NCBI GenBank assembly: GCA_965223125.1
Contig: OZ244984.1
Location: 3,720,001 to 3,784,000 of the forward strand
Direction: 5' to 3'
Length of the DNA: 64,000 bases
Source: Pacificispira sp965223125
GTDB lineage: Bacteria; Pseudomonadota; Alphaproteobacteria; UBA8366; Aestuariispiraceae
Shown here: positions 35,365-44,453 of the stretch, piece by piece
How positions within the stretch are numbered: the first letter of the stretch is position 1
Layout: each line of letters opens with the position of its first letter
Position numbers and translations under genes: made by a program
Notes under the pieces: model-generated
The model's database searches: none
What the model saw: the letters and a program-made list of their open reading frames with translations, nothing else
What the model was told of the DNA's origin: nothing

Positions 35365-36354
35365 TTATTCGCCTAGCAGAATAGGCTTCAGCTTGGCACT
35401 GAATTCCGGGGCACGGGCTTCAATTTCAGCCCAGGTCGAATTGTATGCCATATCCAGAAACTGCTTGGTTTCCGCTTCAGACAGTTCAATGACCTCGAAT
35501 CCGTTCTCTTTCACGGCCTTATCGATGGCAGCATCTTCCGCAGCCTTCATCGCCGCGGTCGGGGCACCTTCAACATAAACGCCGGACTCATCCAGTGCCA
35601 CCTTCTGGGCATCCGACAGGCTGTTGTACTTTTCCAGATTCATGAAAATCGCAATGTTGGGCGTGTAGAAGCCAGGGCCAAGGCGATATTTAGCAACCTC
35701 AATCCAACTGGAAGTAAACAGTTCCGAATTGATGTTCGCATACCCATTGGCGACACCGCGCTCCAACGCGGTGTAGATTTCACCTCGTTTGATTTGCAGC
35801 GGCTGAGCCTCAAGCGCTTCGAAGAATGCCTTCACCGTATTCGTTGTCCGCAGGCGCAAACCCTTGAATTCGGCCAGTGAACGCGCCGGTTTGTTGGAGA
35901 AAATATAGAATGGAATATCACCGGCATAGAGGCCGACCATTCTTATGTTCACCGGTGCAAGCAATTCATTGGTGGCATCGAATGCCCCCTTGGCCCGCAT
36001 TTCCTGGGTGGTGATGCGGGGTGCACTCAATCCGCCCAGTCCGGGAAGCAGGTTTTCAAAATAGCTTGGCGGGGCGGCGACGATATCAACCAGACCGTCT
36101 GCCAGGGCGCGGGCCTGCTGATTGGAAGGAACAGCCTCCGGACCAACAATGCTCTCCACCTCAACTTCGCCACTCTTGTTCAGATGTTCGACAAAAGCAT
36201 CAAATGTCGTTCGGAACGGTGATGAAGAATTGCCGGTGTAAATTGCGGCTTTCAGCGTTACTGGTTCGGCAACAGCCCCTGAGACACCGCCGAAGACGCT
36301 GCCAAAAGCGAGGGCTGACATGGCCAGCCCGGTGACGATTTTCGTTATTTTCAT
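35365..36354 (-). CDS. dctP: TRAP transporter solute-binding protein (DctP)
   Basis: 329 residues with a signal peptide ending near residue 29 (SGAVA-EP). The DctP fold is indicated by FKGLRLRTTNTVKAFFEAL, which contains the carboxylate-binding Arg, and GEIYTALERGVANGYANINSELF. It captures an organic acid in the periplasm. GGAGAG precedes the ATG. The TetR-type palindrome at 36381-36398 sits about 27 bp upstream of the start, so transport is probably repressed until an inducer is present. Confidence 0.92.
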   Translation of the reverse strand: MKITKIVTGLAMSALAFGSVFGGVSGAVAEPVTLKAAIYTGNSSSPFRTTFDAFVEHLNKSGEVEVESIVGPEAVPSNQQARALADGLVDIVAAPPSYFENLLPGLGGLSAPRITTQEMRAKGAFDATNELLAPVNIRMVGLYAGDIPFYIFSNKPARSLAEFKGLRLRTTNTVKAFFEALEAQPLQIKRGEIYTALERGVANGYANINSELFTSSWIEVAKYRLGPGFYTPNIAIFMNLEKYNSLSDAQKVALDESGVYVEGAPTAAMKAAEDAAIDKAVKENGFEVIELSEAETKQFLDMAYNSTWAEIEARAPEFSAKLKPILLGE

Positions 36355-36380
36355 CCCATCTCTCCTGTTCAGTTCTATCG

Positions 36381-36398
36381 TAACTAACTATTTAGTTA
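36381..36398. promoter_or_regulatory. TetR-regulon operator candidate, site A
   Basis: TAACTAACTATTTAGTTA: two perfect 7-bp arms (TAACTAA / TTAGTTA) around CTAT, in the divergent dctP / decarboxylase-like promoter region. It matches 17 of 18 positions of the self-complementary consensus TAACTAACTAGTTAGTTA derived from sites A, B and C. The presumed binder is the TetR protein at 49104-49751. Confidence 0.75.
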
Positions 36399-36485
36399 AA
36401 AGCCTTGTCGAACGGCTGTCAAGATGTTCATCTAAACAAATTGAGGGTCTGTGACCGGTTGATGTCGAAACATGGAGGTTGAGGA

Positions 36486-37478
36486 ATGGCGGTGTTGGAT
36501 CTGAGTTTGGCTGTCTGTGAGTATGATCGCTGCAAGGCGGTTCTGGATGGGCGGGCCAGGGTTGATGGGTGCAATATCTATCCGACCGCAATTGAACCAG
36601 AAGAAGCGTTTCACCGGGCTTTCAAGTATCAGGAATTCGATGTCACCGAACTCTCCATGAGCAGTTTCACGATGTTGACGTCGCGCGGGGACAGCCCCTA
36701 TGTCGGAATCCCGGCCTTCGTCTCCCGTCTGTTCCGGCATTCAGGGATTTACATTCGAACCGACCGCGGTATCGACGATCCTTCCAAACTGAAAGGCATG
36801 GTTATCGGCCTGCCGGAATATCAGATCACCGCAACGGTCTGGATCCGCGGCATTCTGGAAGATGAATACGGGGTTGATGTACGGTCTGTGAAATGGCGAC
36901 AGGGGGGATTGGAAGATGCAGGGAGGACAGAGAGATCCAATCTTGATCTGCCTGATGACATCGATCTGAAACCGATTCCTTCTGACCGGACACTTTCCGA
37001 TATGCTTGCAAGCGGTGAAATCGACGCGCTGATTAGTGCCCGTGCACCATCCTGTTTCCTGAAAGGCGCACCGAATGTAGGGCGCATGTTCCCTGATTAC
37101 CGTGCGGCGGAGCAGGACTATTTTCGCAACACCGGCATTTTCCCGATCATGCATATCATCGGTGTGCGGCGGTCGATTTATGAGAAGCACCCCTGGGTCG
37201 CAGTCAATCTGTACAAGGCTTTTCTGGAGTCCAAAAAGCTCGCCATGTATGAACTGTCACAGATCGGCCATCTGTTTGTCAGTCTTCCCTGGTCGGTGAT
37301 GGAACGGGATCAGACCGTGGCCCTGATGGGTGAGGATTTCTGGAGCTATGGAGCCCATGAAAATCAGAAGGTTCTGGAAACCTTCCTGCGCTATCACCAC
37401 GAACAGGGCCTGTCCGAACGCCTGGTCAGTATGGAAGAACTGTTCGCCCCCTCCACATTGGAACTGACGAAAATCTGA
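36486..37478 (+). CDS. 4,5-dihydroxyphthalate decarboxylase-like protein
   Basis: 330 residues, full length for the 4,5-dihydroxyphthalate decarboxylase (Pht5) group, which has a type-II periplasmic-binding-protein fold but is cytoplasmic. Seen: CEYDRCKAVLDGRARVDG, QEFDVTELSMSSFTML, RLFRHSGIYIRTDRGI, PEYQITATVWIRGILEDEYGV, SARAPSCFLKGAPNVGRMFPDY and NTGIFPIMHIIGVRRSIYEKHPW. No signal peptide. A decarboxylase on an aromatic ortho-dicarboxylate is the family role; the actual substrate here is unknown. Divergent from dctP across operator site A. Confidence 0.85.
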   Translation: MAVLDLSLAVCEYDRCKAVLDGRARVDGCNIYPTAIEPEEAFHRAFKYQEFDVTELSMSSFTMLTSRGDSPYVGIPAFVSRLFRHSGIYIRTDRGIDDPSKLKGMVIGLPEYQITATVWIRGILEDEYGVDVRSVKWRQGGLEDAGRTERSNLDLPDDIDLKPIPSDRTLSDMLASGEIDALISARAPSCFLKGAPNVGRMFPDYRAAEQDYFRNTGIFPIMHIIGVRRSIYEKHPWVAVNLYKAFLESKKLAMYELSQIGHLFVSLPWSVMERDQTVALMGEDFWSYGAHENQKVLETFLRYHHEQGLSERLVSMEELFAPSTLELTKI

Positions 37479-37484
37479 TTCGAA

Positions 37485-39173
37485 TCAGCGTGCCGGCATG
37501 ATCACCTCCAGCACCGCAACGCCCTGCTTTTCCAGTGCCAAGCGTGCCAGATGTGTGATCGTGTCGGTTAGTGTCGGGTCGGATTGATCAATCCGGACAG
37601 CCTCTACCGCGCCATGGCCGCGCGCGATATCAGTAATCCGCAGGGACGGGTCATCCAAACATTGCCCGATCCAGATATTCTCAAGCGGTCGCTGGCGGTC
37701 TTGCGCAACACGCGCCTGATGAACGACATCATTGCCATAAACACCATTGGCCGCGATCAGCACCAGCAAGGGCAGGTTTTTGTTCGCTGCGGTCCACAGA
37801 GCCGATGCCCCCATCGCGTAATCGCCATCGCCCAGAATCATGACTGGCAACCGGCCACTCCCTTTAAGGGCCAGAGCGATACCGACGGCAAGGCCGGGGC
37901 CGGATGCAAGCCCTTCCCCGCCATCCCGGCCCAGATAGTCGAGCGGGTGGTGGAACGGGATCAGATCACCGGACCAACTCAACGGCAGCTTGGCCAGTGT
38001 AATAGGGAACAGTTGGCGCAGATCCTTCAAGGCCTGCGCTATTCGTGCATAGGCGACGGGGGCGGCAAGGCTTTGGGCATCCGGCCCTGGTCCCTGTGAT
38101 GCATCCGGTATATCCCAGAACTCTCTGCTCTCGCCCCCGAACACCTGGATCAAATCACGGAGAGCCGTATCGGGATCGACCGGCAGAACCGTTGCGCGCG
38201 AGGGCAAGGCATATCCATCCTTTACGAATCCGCGATGGGCCGCGTGATCTCGACTAATCAGAAACATGTGGTCAGCCGTCAATGTGGGGTCACAGGCCGC
38301 CAGAACAGTGGCGGGATCAATCGGATCGAACAAAAGAATGCAATCAGCCGCTCCAATTGCCGCTTGTTGTGCCCTGTCCATGCCAAAGCCGGGATGGCTG
38401 ACATGGGCGGACGCATCCGTCGGAAAGGCCGCTGCGGATCGGATATCTGTGACAACCCGTGCGCCCAATGCCTCAACCAAGGCTATTCGGGTGGCCCAAT
38501 CGCCCTCATTCCTGGAGACGCGCCCGAAATGAACGAGTGGTCTCTGTGCCTCCCGCAACACGCGCTCGATTTCCCCGACTTGCCCTGTATTCAATCCCGG
38601 TGATCGAATTGCCGGTTGCGCGACTTGCTCAGCAACCGAAACAGACAAGTCCAGCCATTCCTCCTGATCTAGGACGTCCAGACAGATATAGACCGGCCCT
38701 TTAGGCCCCTCCATCGCCAGAAAGGTACCATGCGCAATCGACCGAACCGCCGCGACAGAAGAGGCCGGTTGATCATCCCATTTCGTATAGGGTCGGACGA
38801 GCTGTGCCTGATCCTGGAAACTGTGTATCCATTCGATCCAGGGCCGTCGACGCACCGAATCGCGCGGACCACCAGCCCCGATGATAACGACCGGGGCGCG
38901 GTCCACCCAGGCATTGTAGATTGCCATTGCCGCATGCAGCAGCCCGACATTGCTGTGCAGCATCGCCAGGGCAGGCTTACCCGTCACCTTGGTCCATCCA
39001 TGTGCCACCGCGACCGCATGTTCGTCATGCAAACAGGTCAGGATATCTAACTTACCCTCAGGATAATTCACCATGCTGTCATGCAGGCCCCGATAGCTGG
39101 CACCGGGATTGAGAGAGGTGAATGTAAATCCAATCTGCCTGAGACCCGCAGCAATCAGATCCGAACCCCACAT
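37485..39173 (-). CDS. Thiamine diphosphate-dependent decarboxylase-like enzyme (acetolactate synthase / benzoylformate decarboxylase type)
   Basis: 562 residues with the three ThDP-enzyme domains. The cofactor-activating Glu51 is in LHDEHAVAVAHG; the middle domain is degenerate for FAD; the diphosphate/metal motif is GDGDYAMGASALWTAANKNLPLLVLIAANG. Such enzymes decarboxylate 2-keto acids to aldehydes or carboligate them; the two aldehyde dehydrogenase genes nearby favour an aldehyde product. GGGAG precedes the ATG; operator site B lies 46 bp upstream. Convergent with the dihydroxyphthalate-decarboxylase-like gene, 6 bp between stops. Confidence 0.85.
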   Translation of the reverse strand: MWGSDLIAAGLRQIGFTFTSLNPGASYRGLHDSMVNYPEGKLDILTCLHDEHAVAVAHGWTKVTGKPALAMLHSNVGLLHAAMAIYNAWVDRAPVVIIGAGGPRDSVRRRPWIEWIHSFQDQAQLVRPYTKWDDQPASSVAAVRSIAHGTFLAMEGPKGPVYICLDVLDQEEWLDLSVSVAEQVAQPAIRSPGLNTGQVGEIERVLREAQRPLVHFGRVSRNEGDWATRIALVEALGARVVTDIRSAAAFPTDASAHVSHPGFGMDRAQQAAIGAADCILLFDPIDPATVLAACDPTLTADHMFLISRDHAAHRGFVKDGYALPSRATVLPVDPDTALRDLIQVFGGESREFWDIPDASQGPGPDAQSLAAPVAYARIAQALKDLRQLFPITLAKLPLSWSGDLIPFHHPLDYLGRDGGEGLASGPGLAVGIALALKGSGRLPVMILGDGDYAMGASALWTAANKNLPLLVLIAANGVYGNDVVHQARVAQDRQRPLENIWIGQCLDDPSLRITDIARGHGAVEAVRIDQSDPTLTDTITHLARLALEKQGVAVLEVIMPAR

Positions 39174-39218
39174 GTTTTGCTTACTCCCATCCTAATGATC
39201 TTTTCTCTTGGAACTATC

Positions 39219-39236
39219 CTACTAACTTGTTAGTTA
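39219..39236. promoter_or_regulatory. TetR-regulon operator candidate, site B
   Basis: CTACTAACTTGTTAGTTA, containing the perfect palindrome ACTAAC-TT-GTTAGT, between the divergent ThDP-enzyme and aldehyde dehydrogenase starts (46 and 50 bp away). It agrees with site A at 14 of 18 positions. Confidence 0.72.
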
Positions 39237-39286
39237 ATTACAAGGAAAGGCGCGGAAGCGCACGCTCAAAGGATGGATAACGGACA

Positions 39287-40753
39287 ATGAAATCGGAACA
39301 TCGCGCACTTTTGCCCGAACACCGCCAACTCTATTACGGCGGTGCGTGGCATCCCAGCCTCAAGAACGGAACGACGGATTTGATCAATCCGGCAACCGGA
39401 TCCTCTCTGGGCATTGTGGCGGAAGCGGGATCATCTGATGTCGATGCCGCCGTTGCCGCTGCGCGGATGGCCTTTCAGACCTGGCGTCACATCAAACCAT
39501 TGGAACGTGCTGACCGGCTGCGCGCCCTGGCTGCGTCGCTGCGCCGACACAGCAATGAATTGGCGACACTGGATGCAATTGACTGCGGTAACCCGGTTGC
39601 CGAGATGCATCGTGATGTCGAGATGGGAGCACGCGGATTGGAACTGTTCGCCGGTCTGGTGACAGAGATCAAGGGGGAGACAATCCCGATCTCCTCCGAC
39701 CATCTGAACTATACAGTCCGGGAACCATTGGGCGTCATTGCCCGCATCATCGCCTTCAATCACCCGATCATGTTCGCGACAATGCGCTGCGCAGCGCCTC
39801 TTGCGGCTGGCAATACCATTATTGTTAAGCCCTCTGTTCAGGCTCCGTTATCCGCGCTGCGGCTGGCGGAGATCATTGATGAGGAAGAATTGCTGCCCCC
39901 CGGAGTCTATAATGTCCTGACCGGTGATCAGGAATGCGGCAGCGCCCTGTCCAGCCATCCGGATATCGCCAAGGTTTCGCTGATCGGCAGTGTCGGAACC
40001 GGGAAGAAAATCCTGCGCGCCGCGGCCGATACCGTTAAGCATGTCGGCCTGGAAATGGGCGGCAAGAACGCTCTGATCGCCTATCCTGACCAGTCCATTG
40101 AGGCAATAGCAGACGGGGCGATCATGGGGATGAACCTGACCTGGGCCGGGCAATCCTGTGGATCGACCAGCCGGGTCTTCCTCCACACCTCCCACCATGA
40201 TGCGGTTCTGGAAAAGATAATCGCCGGGTGTGCCCATTATGTGCCAGGCGATCCAACCGACCCGAAGACAACAATGGGTCCGTTGATCAGCAAGACCCAG
40301 TTTGACAAGAGCCTGATGTATATCGACGCCGGGATTCAGGAGGGGGCGACATTGCGATGCGGGGGCAAGGTCTGTAACACAAAGGGCTTTGAGGATGGAT
40401 ATTTCATTCAGCCCACGGTTTTTTCCGATGTTACCATGTCCATGCGGATTGCACGGGAAGAGATATTCGGACCCGTCCTGTCGGTCTTCCGATGGGAAAA
40501 TGAGGACGATCTGTTTCAGCAGGTCAACGATACGGATTACGGTCTCAGCGCCGCCATCTTCACCAAGGACTTGACCACGGCACACCGGGCCGCCGCGAGA
40601 GTGGAGGCAGGATATATCTGGGTCAATCATGCCGGGCCGCATTTTGTCGGAGCACCCTTCGGCGGCTATAAGCAGTCTGGACTGGGGCGCGAAGAAGGTC
40701 TGGAAGAGTTGCTGGCCAGCACGAACACCAAAAACATCAACATAAAACTCTGA
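39287..40753 (+). CDS. NAD(P)-dependent aldehyde dehydrogenase
   Basis: 488 residues. Catalytic Cys near 291 (WAGQSCGSTSRV) and general-base Glu near 256 (GLEMGGKNALIA), with FNHPIMFATMRCAAPLAAGNTIIVKPS for cofactor and GAPFGGYKQSGLGREEGLEEL at the C-terminus. It oxidises an aldehyde to the acid, plausibly the product of the ThDP decarboxylase across the divergent promoter. Followed 7 bp later by coxG. Confidence 0.93.
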   Translation: MKSEHRALLPEHRQLYYGGAWHPSLKNGTTDLINPATGSSLGIVAEAGSSDVDAAVAAARMAFQTWRHIKPLERADRLRALAASLRRHSNELATLDAIDCGNPVAEMHRDVEMGARGLELFAGLVTEIKGETIPISSDHLNYTVREPLGVIARIIAFNHPIMFATMRCAAPLAAGNTIIVKPSVQAPLSALRLAEIIDEEELLPPGVYNVLTGDQECGSALSSHPDIAKVSLIGSVGTGKKILRAAADTVKHVGLEMGGKNALIAYPDQSIEAIADGAIMGMNLTWAGQSCGSTSRVFLHTSHHDAVLEKIIAGCAHYVPGDPTDPKTTMGPLISKTQFDKSLMYIDAGIQEGATLRCGGKVCNTKGFEDGYFIQPTVFSDVTMSMRIAREEIFGPVLSVFRWENEDDLFQQVNDTDYGLSAAIFTKDLTTAHRAAARVEAGYIWVNHAGPHFVGAPFGGYKQSGLGREEGLEELLASTNTKNINIKL

Positions 40754-40760
40754 GGGCATT

Positions 40761-41411
40761 ATGGAGATTCAAAACCAGTTCACTGTCCCCCTGCCCCGAG
40801 ACGAAGCCTGGACTGTCCTGTTGGATATTCCGCGCATCGCTCCCTGCATGCCCGGCGCAAAGCTGACCGATGCCGATGTTGATGCCGGTATCTACCAGGG
40901 CGAGGTTCAGGTTCGCCTGGGACCAGTCGTATTGTCCTTCAAGGGCAAGGCGGAAATCACCGAAAGATCGGATTCAGACTATCATGCGACCGTGCGGGCG
41001 GAAGGACGGGATACCAAGGGACGCGGCGGTGCCACTGCCGATGTTTCCTTCATGCTGGAGCCGGAAGGCGACCAGACGGTGGTAAAGATCACATCGGTAG
41101 TGAATCTGTCCGGATCGGTCGCGCAGTATGGCCGGGGATCGGGCATGATCAACGATCTGGCGACCCATCTGATCGGTCAGTTCGCAAAGAATCTGCACAA
41201 GGAAATCGAACAGAGCCCGCGTCCATCGATCCCAGTCCCGCCTGATCAATCCGAACTAGATACAGATGCATCATCCAGAACGGTGACGGCGGCACCGCCA
41301 TCAGACACGGAAAAACCATCCCAGACTTCATCCAGCAGCCCGATTTCCGGAATATCGCTGTTCTTCTGGCTATTGTGGCGTCAGATCAAACGGGTATTCG
41401 GGGCGGCCTAG
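40761..41411 (+). CDS. coxG: CoxG-like SRPBCC protein with C-terminal membrane anchor
   Basis: 216 residues. Residues 1-150 match CoxG: FTVPLPRDEAWTVLLDIPRIAPCMPGA, GEVQVRLGPVVLSFKGKAEI and SGSVAQYGRGSGMINDLATHLIGQFAKNL. A low-complexity Pro/Ser/Thr linker leads to a C-terminal hydrophobic segment (ISLFFWLLWRQIKRVFG) that could attach it to the membrane. In carboxidotrophs CoxG recruits CO dehydrogenase to the inner membrane; here it likely recruits the molybdenum hydroxylase encoded convergently next door. Confidence 0.9.
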   Translation: MEIQNQFTVPLPRDEAWTVLLDIPRIAPCMPGAKLTDADVDAGIYQGEVQVRLGPVVLSFKGKAEITERSDSDYHATVRAEGRDTKGRGGATADVSFMLEPEGDQTVVKITSVVNLSGSVAQYGRGSGMINDLATHLIGQFAKNLHKEIEQSPRPSIPVPPDQSELDTDASSRTVTAAPPSDTEKPSQTSSSSPISGISLFFWLLWRQIKRVFGAA

Positions 41412-41590
41412 AGCGGCGGGCGGGAATACTGACCCATCTAGGATCACAAAGCCGACCGTTGGCACCCAATGCGGCTCCCTGGACTGCGTCGCGCTCCGCT
41501 CGCGATGCTCCAGCATCGCCGCGCAAAGCGCTCCTAACCAGAAAACCGCATTGGGTGTCCTAGGTAGGTCAGAATTACCGCCCGCCGCTC
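41411..41590. repeat. 180-bp imperfect inverted repeat between convergent genes
   Basis: The outer arms pair GAGCGGCGGGCGG (41411-41423) with its exact complement at 41578-41590. Inside, TGACC / GGTCA, CTAGGA / TCCTAG and CACCCAATGCGG / CCGCATTGGGTG pair in order. A further perfect 8-bp hairpin (GCGATGCT / AGCATCGC, 41502-41519) sits near the tip. It lies exactly between the coxG stop and the molybdenum-hydroxylase stop, so it may act as a bidirectional terminator; the nested layout also resembles a small non-autonomous mobile element. Confidence 0.75.
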
Positions 41591-41602
41591 TAAAAGCACC
41601 CG

Positions 41603-43942
41603 TCATGCGGCGTTGGTCTGCTTTGTCTGCTGGATGAAGTGATACAGATCCTGCGGCAGGACCGGAATGCGCTGAATCAATTGATCCCTGCTGCCCAGAG
41701 CATTTTCAATAGCGGAGACAATCGCGCCCGCGACCGGCAGACACCCGGCCTCCCCAACCCCTTTCACGCCAAGGGGATTCAGCGGGCTTGGATATTCCGC
41801 CAGATGCACATCGATGCGTGGAATTTCAGGGGCTGTCGGGATCAGATAATCCGCCAGTGTCGTGGTGGTTGGCTGTGCCTGGTCGTCATATCCCATGAAC
41901 TCGAACAGCGCATTTCCAATCGCATGAACGACTCCGCCATGGATTTGCCCGATCACCAGTTTGGGATTGATCGCGCGCCCGCAATCATTGACGACAGCAT
42001 AACGCAGCAGCGTGACGGCTCCGGTTTCCCCATCTACCTCCAGTTCGACCGCATGCGCCCCCATGCCATAGGTCAGGCCTGAAGGCATGAAATACTCCGT
42101 TGCCTCCAGGCCGGGCGTCACGCCCACCGGCAGTGAGTATCCCGGCGACCCACCAGCAATCCGTGCCAGTTCCTTCAATGTAGCCTGAATTTCCGTACCT
42201 TTGACCCGTGCCGTGCCATCGACCAGTTCAATATCGCCCGTATCGGCCTCAAACAATCCCGCAGCGATTGTCAGCGCCTGCTCCCGCACCGCCTTGGCCG
42301 CGACTGCGACAGAGGATCCGGCAACAACAGTCTGACGGCTTGCGAATCCGCCCAAACCCAAGGGAATGGTGCTGGTATCACCGCACACAACGGTGATGAC
42401 GCCCGGATCGACTCCCAGAGATTCTGCGGTAATCTGGGCCAGAGCAGTTTTAAGCCCCTGCCCCATGGGCATTGCCCCGGTGAAGACCGTAACCTTGCCG
42501 GATTTCCCGATCCGCACCGTCGCGGATTCATAGGGGCCGCGTCCCGTCCCCTTGATACCGCAGGCAACACCGATACCGAGCAATCGACCAGCCTCTACGG
42601 CCTGCGCCTTTCGGGCAGCAAAACCCTCCAGATCAATCCCTTTCAGCACCTGTTCATACATGGCGTGGAAATCACCACTGTCATAGGTGATCCCGGCCCC
42701 GGATCGGGATTTCAGAGGCGTTGCATAGGGCATCGCCGACAAGGGGATCAGATTGCGGCGACGAATCTCGATCCGGTCCAGACCTGCGGCATCCGCCAAT
42801 GCATCCAGCGCACGTTCCATGACGAATGTGCCCTCTGGATATCCAGCGCCGCGCACGGGAATTGTCGGCACTTTGTTGGTCGCCACCGCCTGTACCGATA
42901 GTGCGTAGTTTGGCAGATCGTAAGGGCCGGGTACCGCCGTTGCCGCATTATAGGCCAGATTCACACCCTGCGGCACATATGCCCCGGCATCATGAATCAT
43001 CGACCCGCGAATGCCCACCAGTTTCCCGCTTGCATCGCAGGCGGCCTCAATTTCCCAAAACTGATCGCGTTCCTGAATTGCGGCCAGGAAATGCTCCCGT
43101 CGATCCTCGATCCACTTGATGGGGCGTTGCAGTAACAAGCTGGCGGCCGTGACGGAAACTTCTTCCGGATATAACAGGTACTTTGCGCCAAATCCGCCAC
43201 CGACCTCGGGCGTTCTGACACGCAGCAGGGTTTCATCCAGCCCCAGCAACTCGATCAGGAAGCCACGCGCTTCATGGGCCTGCTGGGTGGAGGACCAGAC
43301 GGTCATCTGACCCGACAGCGGATCGGGATGCGCCAGTATGCCTCTCCCCTCAATCGGATGCGCACCGCCGCGATGCTGAACCAGGGATAGTGATATGCGA
43401 TGCGCCGCAGCGGAAAAACTCCGGTCGACCTCCCCATATCCCATTTCGAATTGGGCATAAATGTTACTGTCGCGATCCAATGCCGCTTTCGGTGCGGTCG
43501 GCTGCACTGACTGCTGACACCCGGTGACTGGATCAAGTTCCTCAATATCCAGATCGATCAGGGCGACAGCATCCTCGGCGATGGCACGGCTCTCCGCAAT
43601 GACCAGGGCAATGGTTTCACCGACATAGACCACCTCTTCCCGGGCCAGGACATAGGGGCCGATATTGGGCGGTAAACCTTCGCTTTTGAACTGAACCGGC
43701 AATCGATCCGCCGTCAGCACGGATCGCAGATCCGCAAGCGTCAGTACGGAAATGACGCCGGGTACTTCCAGAGCATGGGAGGCATCGATGTTTCGAATTC
43801 TGCCATGGGCAACGGGACTGCGCAGAAAGGCGGCATGGGTCAAACCATGAGGTGCCAGATCATCCACGAATTTCCCCGTGCCGCGCAGCAGGGAATCATC
43901 TTCCTGGCGTCTGACAGACTGACCAATAAAGCGAGGATCCAT
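41603..43942 (-). CDS. Molybdenum hydroxylase large subunit (xanthine dehydrogenase / CoxL family)
   Basis: 779 residues from the ATG at 43942 (AGGA upstream). The molybdopterin domains show GGGFGAKYLLYPEE, the PVRGAGYPEGTFVMERALD segment, and the catalytic Glu in GVKGVGEAGCLPVAG. The AYxCSFR motif of true CO dehydrogenase is absent, so this is an aldehyde- or N-heterocycle-hydroxylating relative. It inserts an oxygen from water into a C-H bond of the substrate. Last gene of the operon that begins at the aldehyde dehydrogenase at 48828. Confidence 0.92.
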   Translation of the reverse strand: MDPRFIGQSVRRQEDDSLLRGTGKFVDDLAPHGLTHAAFLRSPVAHGRIRNIDASHALEVPGVISVLTLADLRSVLTADRLPVQFKSEGLPPNIGPYVLAREEVVYVGETIALVIAESRAIAEDAVALIDLDIEELDPVTGCQQSVQPTAPKAALDRDSNIYAQFEMGYGEVDRSFSAAAHRISLSLVQHRGGAHPIEGRGILAHPDPLSGQMTVWSSTQQAHEARGFLIELLGLDETLLRVRTPEVGGGFGAKYLLYPEEVSVTAASLLLQRPIKWIEDRREHFLAAIQERDQFWEIEAACDASGKLVGIRGSMIHDAGAYVPQGVNLAYNAATAVPGPYDLPNYALSVQAVATNKVPTIPVRGAGYPEGTFVMERALDALADAAGLDRIEIRRRNLIPLSAMPYATPLKSRSGAGITYDSGDFHAMYEQVLKGIDLEGFAARKAQAVEAGRLLGIGVACGIKGTGRGPYESATVRIGKSGKVTVFTGAMPMGQGLKTALAQITAESLGVDPGVITVVCGDTSTIPLGLGGFASRQTVVAGSSVAVAAKAVREQALTIAAGLFEADTGDIELVDGTARVKGTEIQATLKELARIAGGSPGYSLPVGVTPGLEATEYFMPSGLTYGMGAHAVELEVDGETGAVTLLRYAVVNDCGRAINPKLVIGQIHGGVVHAIGNALFEFMGYDDQAQPTTTTLADYLIPTAPEIPRIDVHLAEYPSPLNPLGVKGVGEAGCLPVAGAIVSAIENALGSRDQLIQRIPVLPQDLYHFIQQTKQTNAA

Positions 43943-43952
43943 TCTGACGTTC

Positions 43953-44453
43953 CTATTTCTGGTTCTGGCGCAGGGCCGCAGCAGCGGAAAGCGCGGCATC
44001 GATAATATTCTGGTAACCGGTGCATCGGCACAGATTCCCGGACAGCGCCTCCCGCAACGCCATCTCCGAAGGGTTCGGATCATCTTCCAATACCTCGACA
44101 AGGGTCATCAGAATTCCTGGCGTGCAATAGCCGCATTGCAGGGCGTGATGCTCAGCAAACGCCTCCTGCAGGATTCCCAGCGGCTGATCGGGCCGTGTCA
44201 GACCCTCAATCGTGGTCACGGATCGACCCTTTGCCTGAATCGCCAGCATCAGGCAGCCACGTACCGCCCGCCCATCGACCAGTACGGTGCATGCACCACA
44301 TACACCATGTTCACACCCGACATGTGTGCCGGTGAGGTGAAGGTCATGGCGCAGGAAGTCAGCCAGATTCTGGCGCGCCACACAGGCCCCCTGACGTGGA
44401 ACATCGTTCACCGTCAGGGCTATGTCATGAAGGGTATCTGCTGAAGTTGTCAT
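43953..44453 (-). CDS. Molybdenum hydroxylase 2Fe-2S subunit (CoxS-like)
   Basis: 166 residues. It contains both iron-sulfur sites: a plant-type ferredoxin site in CEHGVCGACTVLVDGRAVRGC and the second site in CGYCTPG...CRCTGY. The ATG at 44453 overlaps the stop of the FAD subunit by 4 bp (ATGA), confirming the start. It carries electrons from the Mo centre to the FAD subunit. Confidence 0.95.
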   Translation of the reverse strand: MTTSADTLHDIALTVNDVPRQGACVARQNLADFLRHDLHLTGTHVGCEHGVCGACTVLVDGRAVRGCLMLAIQAKGRSVTTIEGLTRPDQPLGILQEAFAEHHALQCGYCTPGILMTLVEVLEDDPNPSEMALREALSGNLCRCTGYQNIIDAALSAAAALRQNQK

